In this document: positions 20,001 to 27,472 of the stretch, piece by piece
How the letters are laid out: the number at the start of each line of letters is the position of its first letter
Numbering within the stretch: the stretch's first letter is position 1
NCBI GenBank assembly: GCA_019637095.1
Contig: JAHBWG010000036.1
Coordinates: 1 to 64,000, forward strand
DNA length: 64,000 nucleotides
Origin: Sandaracinaceae bacterium
Lineage (GTDB): Bacteria > Myxococcota_A > Polyangia > Polyangiales > Sandaracinaceae
Direction of reading: 5' to 3'
Notes under the pieces: generated by a model
The model's database searches: none
Seen by the model: only the letters and a program-made list of their open reading frames with translations
Told to the model about the DNA's origin: nothing
Translations under genes and position numbers: made by a program

Positions 20001-20524
20001 GGCCCGCGCAGATCGAAGAGGTAGCTCACGCGCGTCGAGAGGAAGTCCTTGTCGTTGCCGGTGTGGCGCAGGAGGAACATCCCGACGTCGCGGACGAGCT
20101 CGGGGCGCGTGCAGAGGTTGAAGTAGAAGTACGAGCCCATCCCGCAACCGGCGAACACGCCGATCGGCCCCTCGAAGCGCTCCGGCGGGTGGCCCGCGCT
20201 CTCGAGCGCCTCCCAGCAGCACTCGAGGAAGTGCCGGTGCTGCGGGTCCATGATCGCCGACTCCTTCGGGCTGAAGCCGAAGAACTCGCCGTCGAAGAGC
20301 TCCATGTCGTCGAGCGGCGCCGACGCCCGGACGTAGCTCTTCTTCTCGAGATCCGCGCGGCTCACGCCGGCCGCGATCAGCTCCTCGTCCGAGAAGAAGC
20401 GGATCGACTCGACGCCTCCGGCGAGGTTCCTCCAGTACTCCCTCGGGTTGCGGGCGCCAGGCACCCGCGCCGCCATCCCGACGATGGCGATGTCCGACTC
20501 GAAGATCTCGTACTCGTCCGACAC
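14015..20524 (-). CDS. Type I polyketide synthase, KS-AT-KR-DH-ACP-TE
   Basis: 2169 residues. KS: about 8-430, nucleophile Cys183 in TACSTS, with HGTGT and NIGH. AT: about 540-850, Ser632 in GHSLGQ; the specificity segment reads TAAHS instead of HAFHS or YASH, so the extender is uncertain. KR: TGGLGGLG and catalytic Tyr1341, with VADE where B-type KRs have LDD. DH: His1428 in DEHRTKAG and Asp1604 in HPALLDIA, both present. ACP: Ser1824 in LGGHSLI. TE: Ser1968 in GFSGGG, His2130 in GDHDS. The KR comes before the DH, opposite to the usual order. GTG 20524 has AAGGAG 9 bases upstream. With an N-terminal KS and its own TE, it looks like the last station of an assembly line; the matching starter could be the NRPS at 52141..56769. 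The next gene downstream is a GT2. Confidence 0.92.
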   Translation of the reverse strand: MSDEYEIFESDIAIVGMAARVPGARNPREYWRNLAGGVESIRFFSDEELIAAGVSRADLEKKSYVRASAPLDDMELFDGEFFGFSPKESAIMDPQHRHFLECCWEALESAGHPPERFEGPIGVFAGCGMGSYFYFNLCTRPELVRDVGMFLLRHTGNDKDFLSTRVSYLFDLRGPAVGIQTACSTSLVAVHVAAQSLLARECDLALAGGVTVLLPHRQGYHYEEGEILSPDGHCHAFDHRAQGTVFGSGAGVVALRRLEDALDDGDVIHAVIRGSAINNDGSTKVNYLAPSVDGQATCMVEAFGVGQIDPRTIGYVECHGTGTYLGDPIEIEALTQAFRTGTQDRGFCRIGSVKTNIGHLDTAAGVASLIKATLALENATFPPSLGYEKPNATIDFASSPFVVNDRATPWPAPSEHPRRAGVNSLGVGGTNGFVVLQEPPGLAPGDEPTRRFSLLMISAKSGPSLDGNTANLAAYLREHPDANLGDVAWTLHHGRRAFERRRVVAAASVEEAARLLEEQDPRRVFTHTAPERASTVFLLPGGGAQYPRMAIDLHAHEPVFREHLDRGLALLRERHGIDLEPLLFAAPDAVDAANAELDRMPSQLPAIFLTSVAMARLFESWGVRPQALLGHSLGQNTAAHLAGVMSFEDCLGLVVLRGRLFEKTAEGAMLSVNLPADAVAPLLGDALDLAVLNAPDATVVSGPPAAIDALAARLATMEEVEAKRLAIPTAAHSRLLDPILDEFGAYLRSIRLTKPTVPFLCNVTGTWITDAQATSPEYWVKHLRSTVRFADDVATLLAGQNRVLIECGPGRALSSLVRAHPDYRKGTHNALSSIRHRDEAVDDQAFFTACLGRIWASGGTFDVDALWPGEAHVRVELPTYAWNHKYFFIEPGKVQVADPGTDLVKIPDVERWGWRPIWKPALTDPRRGEPHTWLLFMDQAGVGKRLKERLEASGDRVVAVYEGDAYLQRGEREFSLSPERGKEGYAALVRDLVAAGATPDRVVHLWLLEAKETFRPGSSLFHHHQERGFFSLFFLAQALADESVPGPLHLSVILNGLMQVDGEPVAYPDKATALGPVKVVPRELEGVTASLVDVELPRQSERLFGGTLRMAIVDPFSGRRRVEQELDALVDRLEEELRSPPKSALVAWRGPKRFEQMLDATALPPAARPPLRQGGCYLITGGLGGLGLTFAEWLAREAKAKLVLLSRSPVPPRAQWAEWMRQHGPEDRTSKRLRRLLDVEEAGGEVMVVAADVTNVLELREAVAEARERFGPVQGVLHTAGVVADELIALKTQEQVEDVFTPKIQGTLVLSEVFASEPPLDFLVLFSSTSTATAPAGQVDYVAANAFLDAYAQSRASEATRVVSVHWGLWAEVGMAAAQLDTDRPAAGTPVGEQPGHAVLTARVADGRGQTLLSGVLSPATHWLLDEHRTKAGHALVPGTGYLELARAALRANGERGPFEIEDLFFIRPLAVADDARREIRVALRPTARGYALEVGGEVDLDGRRGWEVHAQAHLALGELAAPAPLDVAAIERRCARRALTLDPSAPDPSAIVTPQERHLRFGPRWRVLRSGGFGDGEAFARLSLAAAHAGEVAAYGLHPALLDIATGWAMELIEGYAADHLWVPVGYERVRVHGDLPPSVVSWVRGHDGNADDADFVYFDVTLADPESGRVVLEVDRLALRKMAGDVDFAVKSRPSARDVELDASEDAAREPSPAEVQLARNLTNGILPDEGRDALARVLAGPRLPEVFVSSLDLDGLVAQAALALPSARGGEGIKLARPDLDSEYVEARDEVERTLVGFWQELLGVDAIGVEDSFFDLGGHSLIAVRLFAKVKKAYEVEFPISVLFEAPTVSRCAELIKARIGGEGASAPKREAPRTRFTHLVAMHPGEGGPKTPFFLVAGMFGNVLNLRHLAHLVGMDRRFYGLQARGLYGDQPPHETFEEMAEAYIAEMRAVQPHGPYLLGGFSGGGITAYEIAQQLRAAGEEVARLVFLDTPLPSPPPRLSMRDRALIQFQQLGQKGPAYVSEWAVNRWNWELGKLRARFDDAEPDRGADVFHDEAIEAAFRRALGRYALRPWPGAVTLFRPKLEVAFDLGNGRKLDYERGYVFEDNGWTPYVGHLDVFEVPGDHDSMVLEPNVRVLAGRLRAVIEGAENELRARARERARAAE

Positions 20525-20611
20525 GCGTAGACGCTCCTTGGGCGGGCCGCGAGCATGCTCGGCGCGCTCGGATCGCGCAACGCGGCGCGGCCTCTCGCCG
20601 GTTGGGATCGG

Positions 20612-21511
20612 TCAAAGGCCGCGGATGTCGCGCACCGGGAGGCGCGGCCCGAACCGTGGCGCGCCGGTGCCGCTCGCCGCGAGCAGCGCGACGACCCGCC
20701 CGCGGTGGGGCCGGAACGGCTCGAGCAACGCGAGCATCCGCGCGTCGTCCGCGCGCGCCTCGCCGGCGAGGGCGTGCGCGACGAGGTGCGGGAGGTTGTA
20801 GTCGCCCACGATCACCGCGTCAGGGTCGCCGAACACCGCCGTGCGCACGAGCGCGGCGGTCCACGGGCCGACGCCGCGGAACGCGAGCAGGCGCGCCTCG
20901 AGCGCGTCCGGGCCGTCCGCGGCGAGCCGCTCGAGCGACGCGGCGCGCCGCGCCACGCGCAGGATCGTCTCGGCGCGCCGCCGCTCGACGCCGAGCGGGT
21001 GGAAGTCGGCGTAGCTCATGCTCGCGAGCACCTCCGGGGCGGGCGGGAGCCAGAGCCCCTCGGTCGGCCCGGGCGCGCGCTCGCCGTGGCGGTGGACGAG
21101 GTCGGCGAAGGAGCGCGCGGCGCCCTTGCCCGTCACCTTCTGGCCGAGGATCGCGGGCACCAGGCGCTCGAGCACGCGGCCGCTCCGCCCGAAGCGCAGG
21201 CCGCGCAGGCGCCGCGCGAGCGCGCCGACGCGGCGGTCGTCGGTCACGAACGCCTCCGGCCGGTCGTCGGCGCCGAGGTGCGCCGGCGCCGCGTCGAGCG
21301 CGCGCGCCGCGCCGGGCCCCCACGCCTGCGCCTCCACGCGCGCCTCGTCGAGCGGGCGGTAGGTGACGGCGACGGGCCCCTCCGGCGTTCGAAACGCGCC
21401 GTGGTACGCGCCGTCGCGCACGAAGCCGGTCGGGTCCAAGCCGAGGAACGCCGTGCGGCGCATCGTGCGCGCGAGATCGAGGGGCCCGGGGAGCTCGATC
21501 GTGCGCCGCAC
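20612..21511 (-). CDS. HhH-GPD base-excision DNA glycosylase (AlkA-like)
   Basis: 299 residues. The C-terminal half has the helix-hairpin-helix LAFRGVGPWTAALVRTAVFG followed by GDPDAVIVGDYNLP, where Asp is the expected catalytic residue of the HhH-GPD class. The preceding AILGQKVTGKGAARSFADL matches the AlkA/3-methyladenine glycosylase II core. It removes damaged bases from DNA in the cytoplasm; exact lesion specificity is not readable. The start is GTG 21511 without a clear ribosome site. It appears unrelated to the surrounding glycan and polyketide genes and marks the start of a general-purpose block. Confidence 0.85.
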   Translation of the reverse strand: MRRTIELPGPLDLARTMRRTAFLGLDPTGFVRDGAYHGAFRTPEGPVAVTYRPLDEARVEAQAWGPGAARALDAAPAHLGADDRPEAFVTDDRRVGALARRLRGLRFGRSGRVLERLVPAILGQKVTGKGAARSFADLVHRHGERAPGPTEGLWLPPAPEVLASMSYADFHPLGVERRRAETILRVARRAASLERLAADGPDALEARLLAFRGVGPWTAALVRTAVFGDPDAVIVGDYNLPHLVAHALAGEARADDARMLALLEPFRPHRGRVVALLAASGTGAPRFGPRLPVRDIRGL

Positions 21512-21607
21512 GCCGCGAGCATAGCTGCGCGCTCACTGTAAGGTCCCCCGCCTCTTGAATCCGGCGCCGAGATTTGCGAAGGAACCCGCCTCGCCGAGAG
21601 GGAGCCC

Positions 21608-22993
21608 ATGATTCAGCGCTGCGCGATCTGCCTCGTCCTGCTCACCGCCTGCTCCGTGGGCGAAACACCGCACACCACGGGCGACGCGGGCCCCGGCGGC
21701 CGGCTCGACGGCGACCTCGGCCCCGGCTTCGACGGCGGGGGCGGGCCCCGGATCGACTACGCCTCCATCGGCGGCACGGTGTGGGCGCCCGGCAACGCGC
21801 CGGGGATGGTCGCGGCCGGCCACGAGATCCCCATCTTCGGCGCGCTCGTCCGCGTGACGCCGACGCGCCAGCGCCCCATCCCGGACATGGTGTACTGCGA
21901 GCCCTGCGTCGCGGTCGAGGGGCCGCACGTCCGCACCGGTCACGATGGGCGCTTCCGCCTCGACAACATCGTGCCGGGTGACTACTGGCTCACCGTCGAG
22001 AAGGGGCAGTTCCGCATCGAGCGCCAGATCAGCCTCGGTGAAGGCGAGACGCTGAGCCTCGACGCGACGTACACGACGCTGCCGAACCGGCACGACGCCG
22101 CGCGCGGGATGACGATCCCCAGCATCGCGATCGCGGCCGGCTCCTACGACTCGCTCGAGGACGTGTTCGGCAAGATGGGGATGGGCACCGTCGACGGGAG
22201 CGGGAACTTCGGCGTCGGGCCCGGCTCCGAGCGCATCCACTTCTACCAGAACGGCGGGACACGCTACTCGGGGGAGATGGGCACGCTCGGAGATCTCGTG
22301 CGCGACCTGTCGCGGATGCTCCGCTACCACGTGATCTTCATCCCGTGCTCGGGCTCCTCGAACGCCTCCGCGCTGCGCGAGCAACAAGTCTTGCGCAACC
22401 TCCGCGACTACGTCGCCGCGGGCGGCAAGCTGTACGTCACGGACTGGTCCGGCGAGTGGATGGACAACGTCTTCCCCGCGTTCGTCACGCTCGAGGGATC
22501 GGGGACGGACACGCCCGCGAGCGCTTACGATCCGGCGGCCAACACGTGGAACACCTCGCAGTTCGGCGACGCGGACGGGGCCTCCTACGACAGCGACAAC
22601 GCCGAGGCGGTCCACCCGGACCTGCGCGCGTGGTTGCACGGCCAGGTCGGACCGACGCCGCGCTCCGGCGTGCAGACCTTCGACGCGGGCCGCTTCGACG
22701 TCGTCGACAACTGGAACACGATCACCGCGCTCACGCGCGTGCCGGTGGGCGTCGACCACGAGGGCCTGCCGGTGACCAACGAGCCGATCGGCTGGGTCAT
22801 CGGGAGCCGCGACGCGTCGACCCCGCGGCGCCCGCTCACCGTGACCTTCCAGCCGGCGGGCTGCGGCCGCGTGCTCTACAGCACCTACCACACCACGCAC
22901 ACTCCGCACGCGGGGCTCGTCCCGCAGGAGCGCATCCTGCTCTACCTCATCATGGAGATCGGGGTCTGCGTCGAGGACCCGATCCTGATTTGA
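21608..22993 (+). CDS. Secreted lipoprotein with carboxypeptidase-regulatory-like and glutamine-amidotransferase-fold-like regions
   Basis: 461 residues. The signal peptide ends at an LTACS lipobox and is followed by a Gly/Asp-rich linker. Residues about 55-155 look like a carboxypeptidase-regulatory-like beta-sandwich (GALVRVTPT, then HDGRFRLDNIVPGDYWLTVEKG). The second half, with HVIFIPCSGSS, VLRNLRDYVAAGGKLYVTDWS and a final VLYSTYHTTH, resembles the flavodoxin/class I amidotransferase-like fold seen in uncharacterised myxobacterial lipoproteins. I do not recognise a catalytic triad and assign no function. ATG 21608 has an AGAGGGAG ribosome site. The following SDR start overlaps its stop (TTGA), so the two are translationally coupled. 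Confidence 0.75.
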   Translation: MIQRCAICLVLLTACSVGETPHTTGDAGPGGRLDGDLGPGFDGGGGPRIDYASIGGTVWAPGNAPGMVAAGHEIPIFGALVRVTPTRQRPIPDMVYCEPCVAVEGPHVRTGHDGRFRLDNIVPGDYWLTVEKGQFRIERQISLGEGETLSLDATYTTLPNRHDAARGMTIPSIAIAAGSYDSLEDVFGKMGMGTVDGSGNFGVGPGSERIHFYQNGGTRYSGEMGTLGDLVRDLSRMLRYHVIFIPCSGSSNASALREQQVLRNLRDYVAAGGKLYVTDWSGEWMDNVFPAFVTLEGSGTDTPASAYDPAANTWNTSQFGDADGASYDSDNAEAVHPDLRAWLHGQVGPTPRSGVQTFDAGRFDVVDNWNTITALTRVPVGVDHEGLPVTNEPIGWVIGSRDASTPRRPLTVTFQPAGCGRVLYSTYHTTHTPHAGLVPQERILLYLIMEIGVCVEDPILI

Positions 22994-23976
22994 CCGAAGG
23001 CGTCGTCCTCGTCACCGGCGGCGCCGGCCGCCTCGGGTGCGCGCTCGTGCGCGAGCTGCTCGCGCGCGGCGCGCGCGTCCGCGTGCTCGACCCCGCGCGC
23101 GCGCCGCGCTCGCTCGAGGGGCTCGCGGTCGAGCGCATCGAAGGCAGCGTGCTCGACGCCGAGGCGGTGCGCGCCGCGCTCGACGGGGTGCGCCTCGTCG
23201 TGCACGCGGCCGCGCGGATCGACCTCGGCCCCGATCCGGACGGCGCGCTGCGCGCCATCAACGTCGAGGGCACCCGCCGCGTCGCCGACGCGTGCGCCGG
23301 CGCCGGCGTCCGGCTCGTGCACGTCAGCAGCCACGCGGCGCTCGACCGGCGCCCGCTCGACCGCGCGCTGACGGAGGACAACCCGCTCGCCCTCGACGAC
23401 CCGTGCCCCTACCACCGGAGCAAGGCCGAGGCGGATCGCCTCGTGCTCGAGCGGGCGCGCGCGGGCGCGCTCGACGCGGTCGTCGTCTGTCCGGGCACGC
23501 TCACCGGGCCGTGGGACTTCGAGCCGTCGCTCCTGGGCCGCGCGCTGATCGATCTTTGCGCCGGCAAGATCCCCATCCTGCTCGACGCGACGACCGACTA
23601 CGCGGACGTGCGCGACGTGAGCCGCGCGGTCGTCGAGGCGGGCGCGCGCGGGCGCCGCGGGGAGCGCTATCTCCTGACGGGCGACGTGCGCGACATCCTC
23701 TCGCTCGCGCGCTCCGTCGAGGCGGTGACCGGCGCCCGCCTCCCGCGCCGCGCGCTGCCGCTCTGGGTCGGCTGGGCCATGCTGCCGCTGACGGAGGCGC
23801 TCGCCCGCGCGCGCGGCGCCGCGCCCCTCTACTCGGCGGGGATGCTGCGCGCGAGCGTGTCGAACCCGGTGGTGCGCCGCGACAAGGCGGAGCGCGAGCT
23901 CGGCTACACCCTCCGCTCCCTGGAGTCGTCGCTCGCCGACGCGTTCGCGTTCTTCCGGGACGAGGGACGGCTCTGA
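22990..23976 (+). CDS. NAD(P)-dependent epimerase/dehydratase, 3-beta-HSD-like extended SDR
   Basis: 328 residues. The Rossmann motif TGGAGRLG is at the N terminus, a typical extended-SDR HAAARID follows strand 4, and the active-site YHRSK (Tyr and Lys four apart) is near residue 140. The C-terminal half, with TDYADVRDVSRAV and a short hydrophobic segment, suits the 3-beta-hydroxysteroid dehydrogenase/nucleoside-diphosphate-sugar epimerase branch. Substrate unknown. The likely start is TTG 22990, which overlaps the previous stop by four bases (TTGA), so translation is probably coupled to the lipoprotein gene. The product has no export signal, so that coupling is functionally puzzling. Confidence 0.82.
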   Translation: MTEGVVLVTGGAGRLGCALVRELLARGARVRVLDPARAPRSLEGLAVERIEGSVLDAEAVRAALDGVRLVVHAAARIDLGPDPDGALRAINVEGTRRVADACAGAGVRLVHVSSHAALDRRPLDRALTEDNPLALDDPCPYHRSKAEADRLVLERARAGALDAVVVCPGTLTGPWDFEPSLLGRALIDLCAGKIPILLDATTDYADVRDVSRAVVEAGARGRRGERYLLTGDVRDILSLARSVEAVTGARLPRRALPLWVGWAMLPLTEALARARGAAPLYSAGMLRASVSNPVVRRDKAERELGYTLRSLESSLADAFAFFRDEGRL

Positions 23977-23980
23977 CGGC

Positions 23981-25504
23981 TCAACGCACGTCGTAGGCGC
24001 CGCGGAGCAAGGCGGCTTGCTGCCTGCTGAACGCGCGGCCGCCGCCCGCCCAGAACATGACGTTCGTCGCGCCGAACGGGCCGCACTCGTCGGGTACGAG
24101 GACGCCGTCGCCGTCGAGATCGTTCTCGGCGCGGCACTCGGGGGTGTCGGTGAGCGGGTCGAAGACCGATCCGTCGGCCTCCGAGGTGTGGAAGAGGCCG
24201 GCGAAGTGCCCGATCTCGTGCGCCATCACGAGGCCGAGGTGCGCGGGGCTCTCGACGAGGTCGGCGGCGATCGCCACGCCGCTCGCGCCCGTGCCCGGGA
24301 GCGCGTGCGGCCCTGGGATCCCGCTCGCGATCCCGAGCGCGCCCTCGATGAAGCGCACGAGGAACACGTGCACGGCGGGCCGGCGCGCCCCCGCGGAGAG
24401 GCGGTAGAGCACCGGCAGGTCGGGGGGCGCGCCGAGCAGGCCCTCGCTGCCCGTCAGCATCTCGAAGCGGCGCCGCAGCCCGCCGACGACGTCGTGGACG
24501 CGGACCTCGCCGATCGCGAGCCCCGCGGGCGCGAGCACCTCGCGCAGCGCCTCGACGGCCTCGGTGAGCGGGGGCGGAGGCGCGCCGTCCCGGCTCGTCC
24601 AGCCGTTGCCGCCCGCGAGGTAGACGTCGAGGTCGAGCGCGTCGCCGGGCGCCATGCGCTGGAGCACGATCCGCTCGCTCGGCCCCGGCGTCGTCGCGCT
24701 GAGCAGCACTTCGAAGCCCAGGCGCGGCGGCGGCGAGCGCGGGCCGTTCGGGTGCAGCAAGGTGACGACCTCGCGGACCGTCGCGGCGCCGATCCCCCAC
24801 GCGGGCGCGGGCGCGTCCGCTTCGCGCGGCGCGAACGCGTCGAAGAGCACCTCCATGGCCGCGGTCCGCGACAGGACGCGCTCGATCAGCGGCTCGCTCT
24901 GGGTCGGGCCCCGCCAGATCACGAGCGCGCCCGGGCGCAGATCGGACAGCACGTCGGAGGCGGCCGGCACGTCGAGCAATGGCCCCGGCTCCGGCCCCGC
25001 CACCCGGACGCTCTCCGGCGCGGCCACGCGCGCGGTGCACGCGGTCAGCCGCTCCATCGCGCTCGGCGAGGTCGTCACCCAGACCTCTCGGCAGAGCTCC
25101 GCCGCGTCGCAGTCCGCGTCGCTCGCGCAGGGCACCACGCACGCGCCGGCGATCGCGCAGAGGTGCCGGTCGCAGCTCGCGCGCTCGCGGCACGGCGCGC
25201 CCGGCGCGCCGCTCGGATCGGGCTCCGGCGCGCCGCAGAACAGCCCGATCGACGCGAGATCGCGCGGGGGATCGCCGATCGACCCGCGGCAGACGCCCTC
25301 GGCGCAGTCGGCGTCGCGCGCGCAGCGCGGCCGGATCGGGCCCGCGTCGGCGGAGGCGTCGCGCTCGCCCGCGTCCGGACGCGCCGCGTCGGCGGCCGCG
25401 TCGAGCGGGCGCTCGATGCCCGCGTCGAGCCCGTCCGCGAGGTGGCTGCGCGCGCCGCAGGCCGCGAGGAGGAGCAGGAGCGGGAGCGCGGTCAGCCGTC
25501 GCAT
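23981..25504 (-). CDS. Metzincin-type zinc metalloprotease lipoprotein
   Basis: 507 residues. The N-terminal signal ends with an LLAACG lipobox, then an Asp/Ala-rich linker and a Cys-rich region (about 55-150) typical of myxobacterial surface lipoproteins (repeated CxxDADC). The C-terminal part carries HEIGHFAGLFHT, the full HExxHxxGxxH zinc site near residue 425, followed about 60 residues later by NVMFWAGGG, a credible Met-turn. It should be an active secreted endopeptidase held at the outer or cytoplasmic membrane. It converges with the SDR gene, 4 bases between stops, and follows the repeat-bearing lipoprotein on the same strand. Confidence 0.82.
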   Translation of the reverse strand: MRRLTALPLLLLLAACGARSHLADGLDAGIERPLDAAADAARPDAGERDASADAGPIRPRCARDADCAEGVCRGSIGDPPRDLASIGLFCGAPEPDPSGAPGAPCRERASCDRHLCAIAGACVVPCASDADCDAAELCREVWVTTSPSAMERLTACTARVAAPESVRVAGPEPGPLLDVPAASDVLSDLRPGALVIWRGPTQSEPLIERVLSRTAAMEVLFDAFAPREADAPAPAWGIGAATVREVVTLLHPNGPRSPPPRLGFEVLLSATTPGPSERIVLQRMAPGDALDLDVYLAGGNGWTSRDGAPPPPLTEAVEALREVLAPAGLAIGEVRVHDVVGGLRRRFEMLTGSEGLLGAPPDLPVLYRLSAGARRPAVHVFLVRFIEGALGIASGIPGPHALPGTGASGVAIAADLVESPAHLGLVMAHEIGHFAGLFHTSEADGSVFDPLTDTPECRAENDLDGDGVLVPDECGPFGATNVMFWAGGGRAFSRQQAALLRGAYDVR

Positions 25505-25543
25505 CGCGGCGGCTTAGCACGCGCCCGCACGATCACGCCGCGA

Positions 25544-26506
25544 TCACATCGCGTTGATGTTGACGACGAAGCTGCCCGCGCTCGTGCGCGAGAACCCCTC
25601 GACGACGACGAGCACCTCTTGGCCGCTCGTGAGCGTCGCGCTGACGCGGGAGCGCAGGTCGTCGTCCGAGAGGTCGTCGTTGCACCCGAGCGACATCGCC
25701 GCGGCGTCGCAGCCCGCGCGCAGGTAGAGGACGGTGTCGAAGCTCGAGCCGATCGTGTCGAAGACGTACGTGCCGTCGGCGGGCGCGGTCCAGCGCAGCG
25801 CGCGCTCGGGCGACATGCCGCCGCCCGTGGCGGTGACGCAGCCCGCGGGCGGCGCGAGGTCGTCGCCGGCCGCGACGGTGGTGCCCATGAACACCGCCAT
25901 CCCGGTCGTGCTCACCGCGCCGGTGTCGTCGGGGCACGTGCCGGCGGGGCCCACGACGTTGGTCCCGACGCAGGTCCCGAACGCGTCGCTGAACGCCTGC
26001 GCGGCCGCCATCTCGACCCGCGACTCGCACGCGGTCAGGGCGGACTGCGCGGTCATCCCGCAGCCCGAGAGCGTAGCCTCGTTGCAGCTCGCGCCCTCGA
26101 TGCACGTCGCGTACGCCTCGATCGCGATCGCGGTGCAGGTGAAGTAGGCGCCGACGCCCGCGAAGTTCGCGGTGAACGCCGAGTCCTCGCACGCGTCGCG
26201 CGCGGGCAGCCGGCCGAACGCCTCGCACTCCGCCGCGGTCGCGAAGGGTGCGGCGTCGCAAGCGCAGAGGGCCGCATCGCTCCGCGCATCCGCCGCGCGG
26301 CGACGCGTCAGCGCGGCCATGTCCGGCGTGATCGGCATGCCGGCGTCGGTGCCCATCATCATCGGGCCGGCGTCGGTGCCCATCATCGGGCCGGCGTCGG
26401 TGCCCATCATCGGGCCGGCGTCGGTGCCGCCGCCTCCGCCACCGTCGCAGGCGATCAGGAGGAAGGCGGCCGCGAATGCGGCGTTTCGGGCTCCGAGCTC
26501 GTTCAT
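25544..26506 (-). CDS. Lipoprotein with TDAGPMMG repeats and a C-terminal PPC-like domain
   Basis: 320 residues from ATG 26506 (GGAGA 7 bases upstream). The signal ends at LLIACD, followed by Gly-rich sequence and four imperfect TDAGPMMG repeats (DNA repeat at 26339..26428). The middle contains about ten cysteines, probably disulphide-bonded. The last 90 residues (ALRWTAPADGTYVFDT, FDTVLYLRAGC, GQEVLVVVEGF) match the bacterial pre-peptidase C-terminal beta-sandwich. No catalytic motif is visible; surface binding or display is likely. The same frame stays open far upstream of ATG 26506, but that extension is antisense to other genes. Confidence 0.75.
   Translation of the reverse strand: MNELGARNAAFAAAFLLIACDGGGGGGTDAGPMMGTDAGPMMGTDAGPMMMGTDAGMPITPDMAALTRRRAADARSDAALCACDAAPFATAAECEAFGRLPARDACEDSAFTANFAGVGAYFTCTAIAIEAYATCIEGASCNEATLSGCGMTAQSALTACESRVEMAAAQAFSDAFGTCVGTNVVGPAGTCPDDTGAVSTTGMAVFMGTTVAAGDDLAPPAGCVTATGGGMSPERALRWTAPADGTYVFDTIGSSFDTVLYLRAGCDAAAMSLGCNDDLSDDDLRSRVSATLTSGQEVLVVVEGFSRTSAGSFVVNINAM
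26339..26428 (-). repeat. 24-base tandem repeat encoding TDAGPMMG
   Basis: About four near-identical 24-base units (GGGCCGGCGTCGGTGCCCAT plus CATC on the plus strand), one with an extra ATC that inserts a Met. The repeat encodes the linker behind the lipobox of the 25544..26506 product. Unit number could vary between strains by slippage without changing frame. Confidence 0.85.
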
Positions 26507-26568
26507 CGTCGTCTCCGGTTCAGGCGAAAGCGCCGACGATGACACGCGGCGCCGTCGCCGCAAGCCGC

Positions 26569-27384
26569 TCACTCGGGCTCGAGGTGCGCCCGCGCCAGCT
26601 CGTAGTTGTCGCGCTGGTCCGGGTGGAACCCGGGGCGCAAGAGCTCGGCGACCGACCGCGCGATGCGCCCGCGCGAGCGCGCGAGCGTCCGCCAGAACGC
26701 GGCGCCGCGATCCTCGGGCGCGCGCGGATCCGGGCCGAGGGCCTGCTCCTGCGTCCACAGCGTGCGCAGCGCCACGCCGAAGAACACCGCGAGCACGCCC
26801 GAGCCGATGGCGAGGCCGAGCGCGCGGGTCGTCCAGCGCGGGTCGACGCGCTCGAGCACGTCGAACGCGACCGACTTGTGCTCGATCTCCTCGCACGCGT
26901 GCCACACGAGCATCCGCCGCACCTCCGGATGCGCGTCGTCGAGCGCGGGCGTGTCGAGGGCCAGCTCCGCGAGCGTCGCGGTGAAGTGCTCGAGCGCGGC
27001 GGTGGTCGCGAGGCGCAGATGCGGCGGCACGCGCGGCTCGACCGTCTCCCACGCGGTGCGCGTGTAGAAGTCGAAGAAGCCGCCGAGCTCGAAGCCCTGG
27101 GCTTCGAGCATGCGGTTGAAGCGATCGTGCTCGTGCCCGTGGCGCCCCTCCTGGCCGAAGAAGCCGCGCACGCGGGCGCGCAGCGCCGGGTCGTCCTCGT
27201 AGACGTGCTCGTAGTGCTTCACCGCGCGGATGAAGAACCGCTCGCCCTCCGGGAACAGGAGCGAGAGCGCGTTGACGACGTGCGTCGCGAGCGGGTCTCC
27301 GGCGAGCCACGCCCGCGGGAGCTCCGGATCGAGCGCGAAGCGCGGCGCGCGGACGGGGATCGGGCGAGCGGTGGCGTCGGGCAT
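26569..27384 (-). CDS. PF10118-type predicted metal-dependent hydrolase (diiron, ferritin-like)
   Basis: 271 residues. Helical, with carboxylate/His clusters suited to a dinuclear iron site: FFGQEGRHGHEHDRFN near residue 90, LEHFTATLAE near 150, and WHACEEIEHKSVAFDVLE near 180, followed by a hydrophobic segment (about 210-235). This matches the PF10118 predicted metal-dependent hydrolase family, whose reaction is not established. Several ATGs are in frame; ATG 27384 has GGGAGGA four bases before it and gives a normal N terminus (ATG 27387 adjoins it). The gene diverges from a MerR regulator with an inverted repeat between them, so regulation by that protein is likely. Confidence 0.8.
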   Translation of the reverse strand: MPDATARPIPVRAPRFALDPELPRAWLAGDPLATHVVNALSLLFPEGERFFIRAVKHYEHVYEDDPALRARVRGFFGQEGRHGHEHDRFNRMLEAQGFELGGFFDFYTRTAWETVEPRVPPHLRLATTAALEHFTATLAELALDTPALDDAHPEVRRMLVWHACEEIEHKSVAFDVLERVDPRWTTRALGLAIGSGVLAVFFGVALRTLWTQEQALGPDPRAPEDRGAAFWRTLARSRGRIARSVAELLRPGFHPDQRDNYELARAHLEPE

Positions 27385-27403
27385 CATTCCTCCCATCGAC
27401 GAA

Positions 27404-27432
27404 ACGTTTACATTCATCGATGGTAACGTCAA
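27404..27432. promoter_or_regulatory. Inverted repeat and candidate promoter between the hydrolase and merR genes
   Basis: ACGTTTAC (27404-27411) and GTAACGT (27423-27429) form an imperfect inverted repeat around a central CATCGATG palindrome. On the minus strand, TTGACG (27432-27427) and TAAACG (27410-27405) are 16 bases apart and could be a promoter for the hydrolase. The stretch is unusually AT-rich for this genome and sits where a MerR dimer would be expected. Confidence 0.4.
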
Positions 27433-27472
27433 GCAGCGGCCCCGAGTCGCGGCGACGGCAGAGTAGGCTTCG

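Noticed and set aside
15750-20615. A 1621-codon open frame on the minus strand in another frame of the PKS
   Set aside because: Arg/Ala/Pro-rich shadow of the PKS; it contains none of the PKS motifs and no protein-like pattern.
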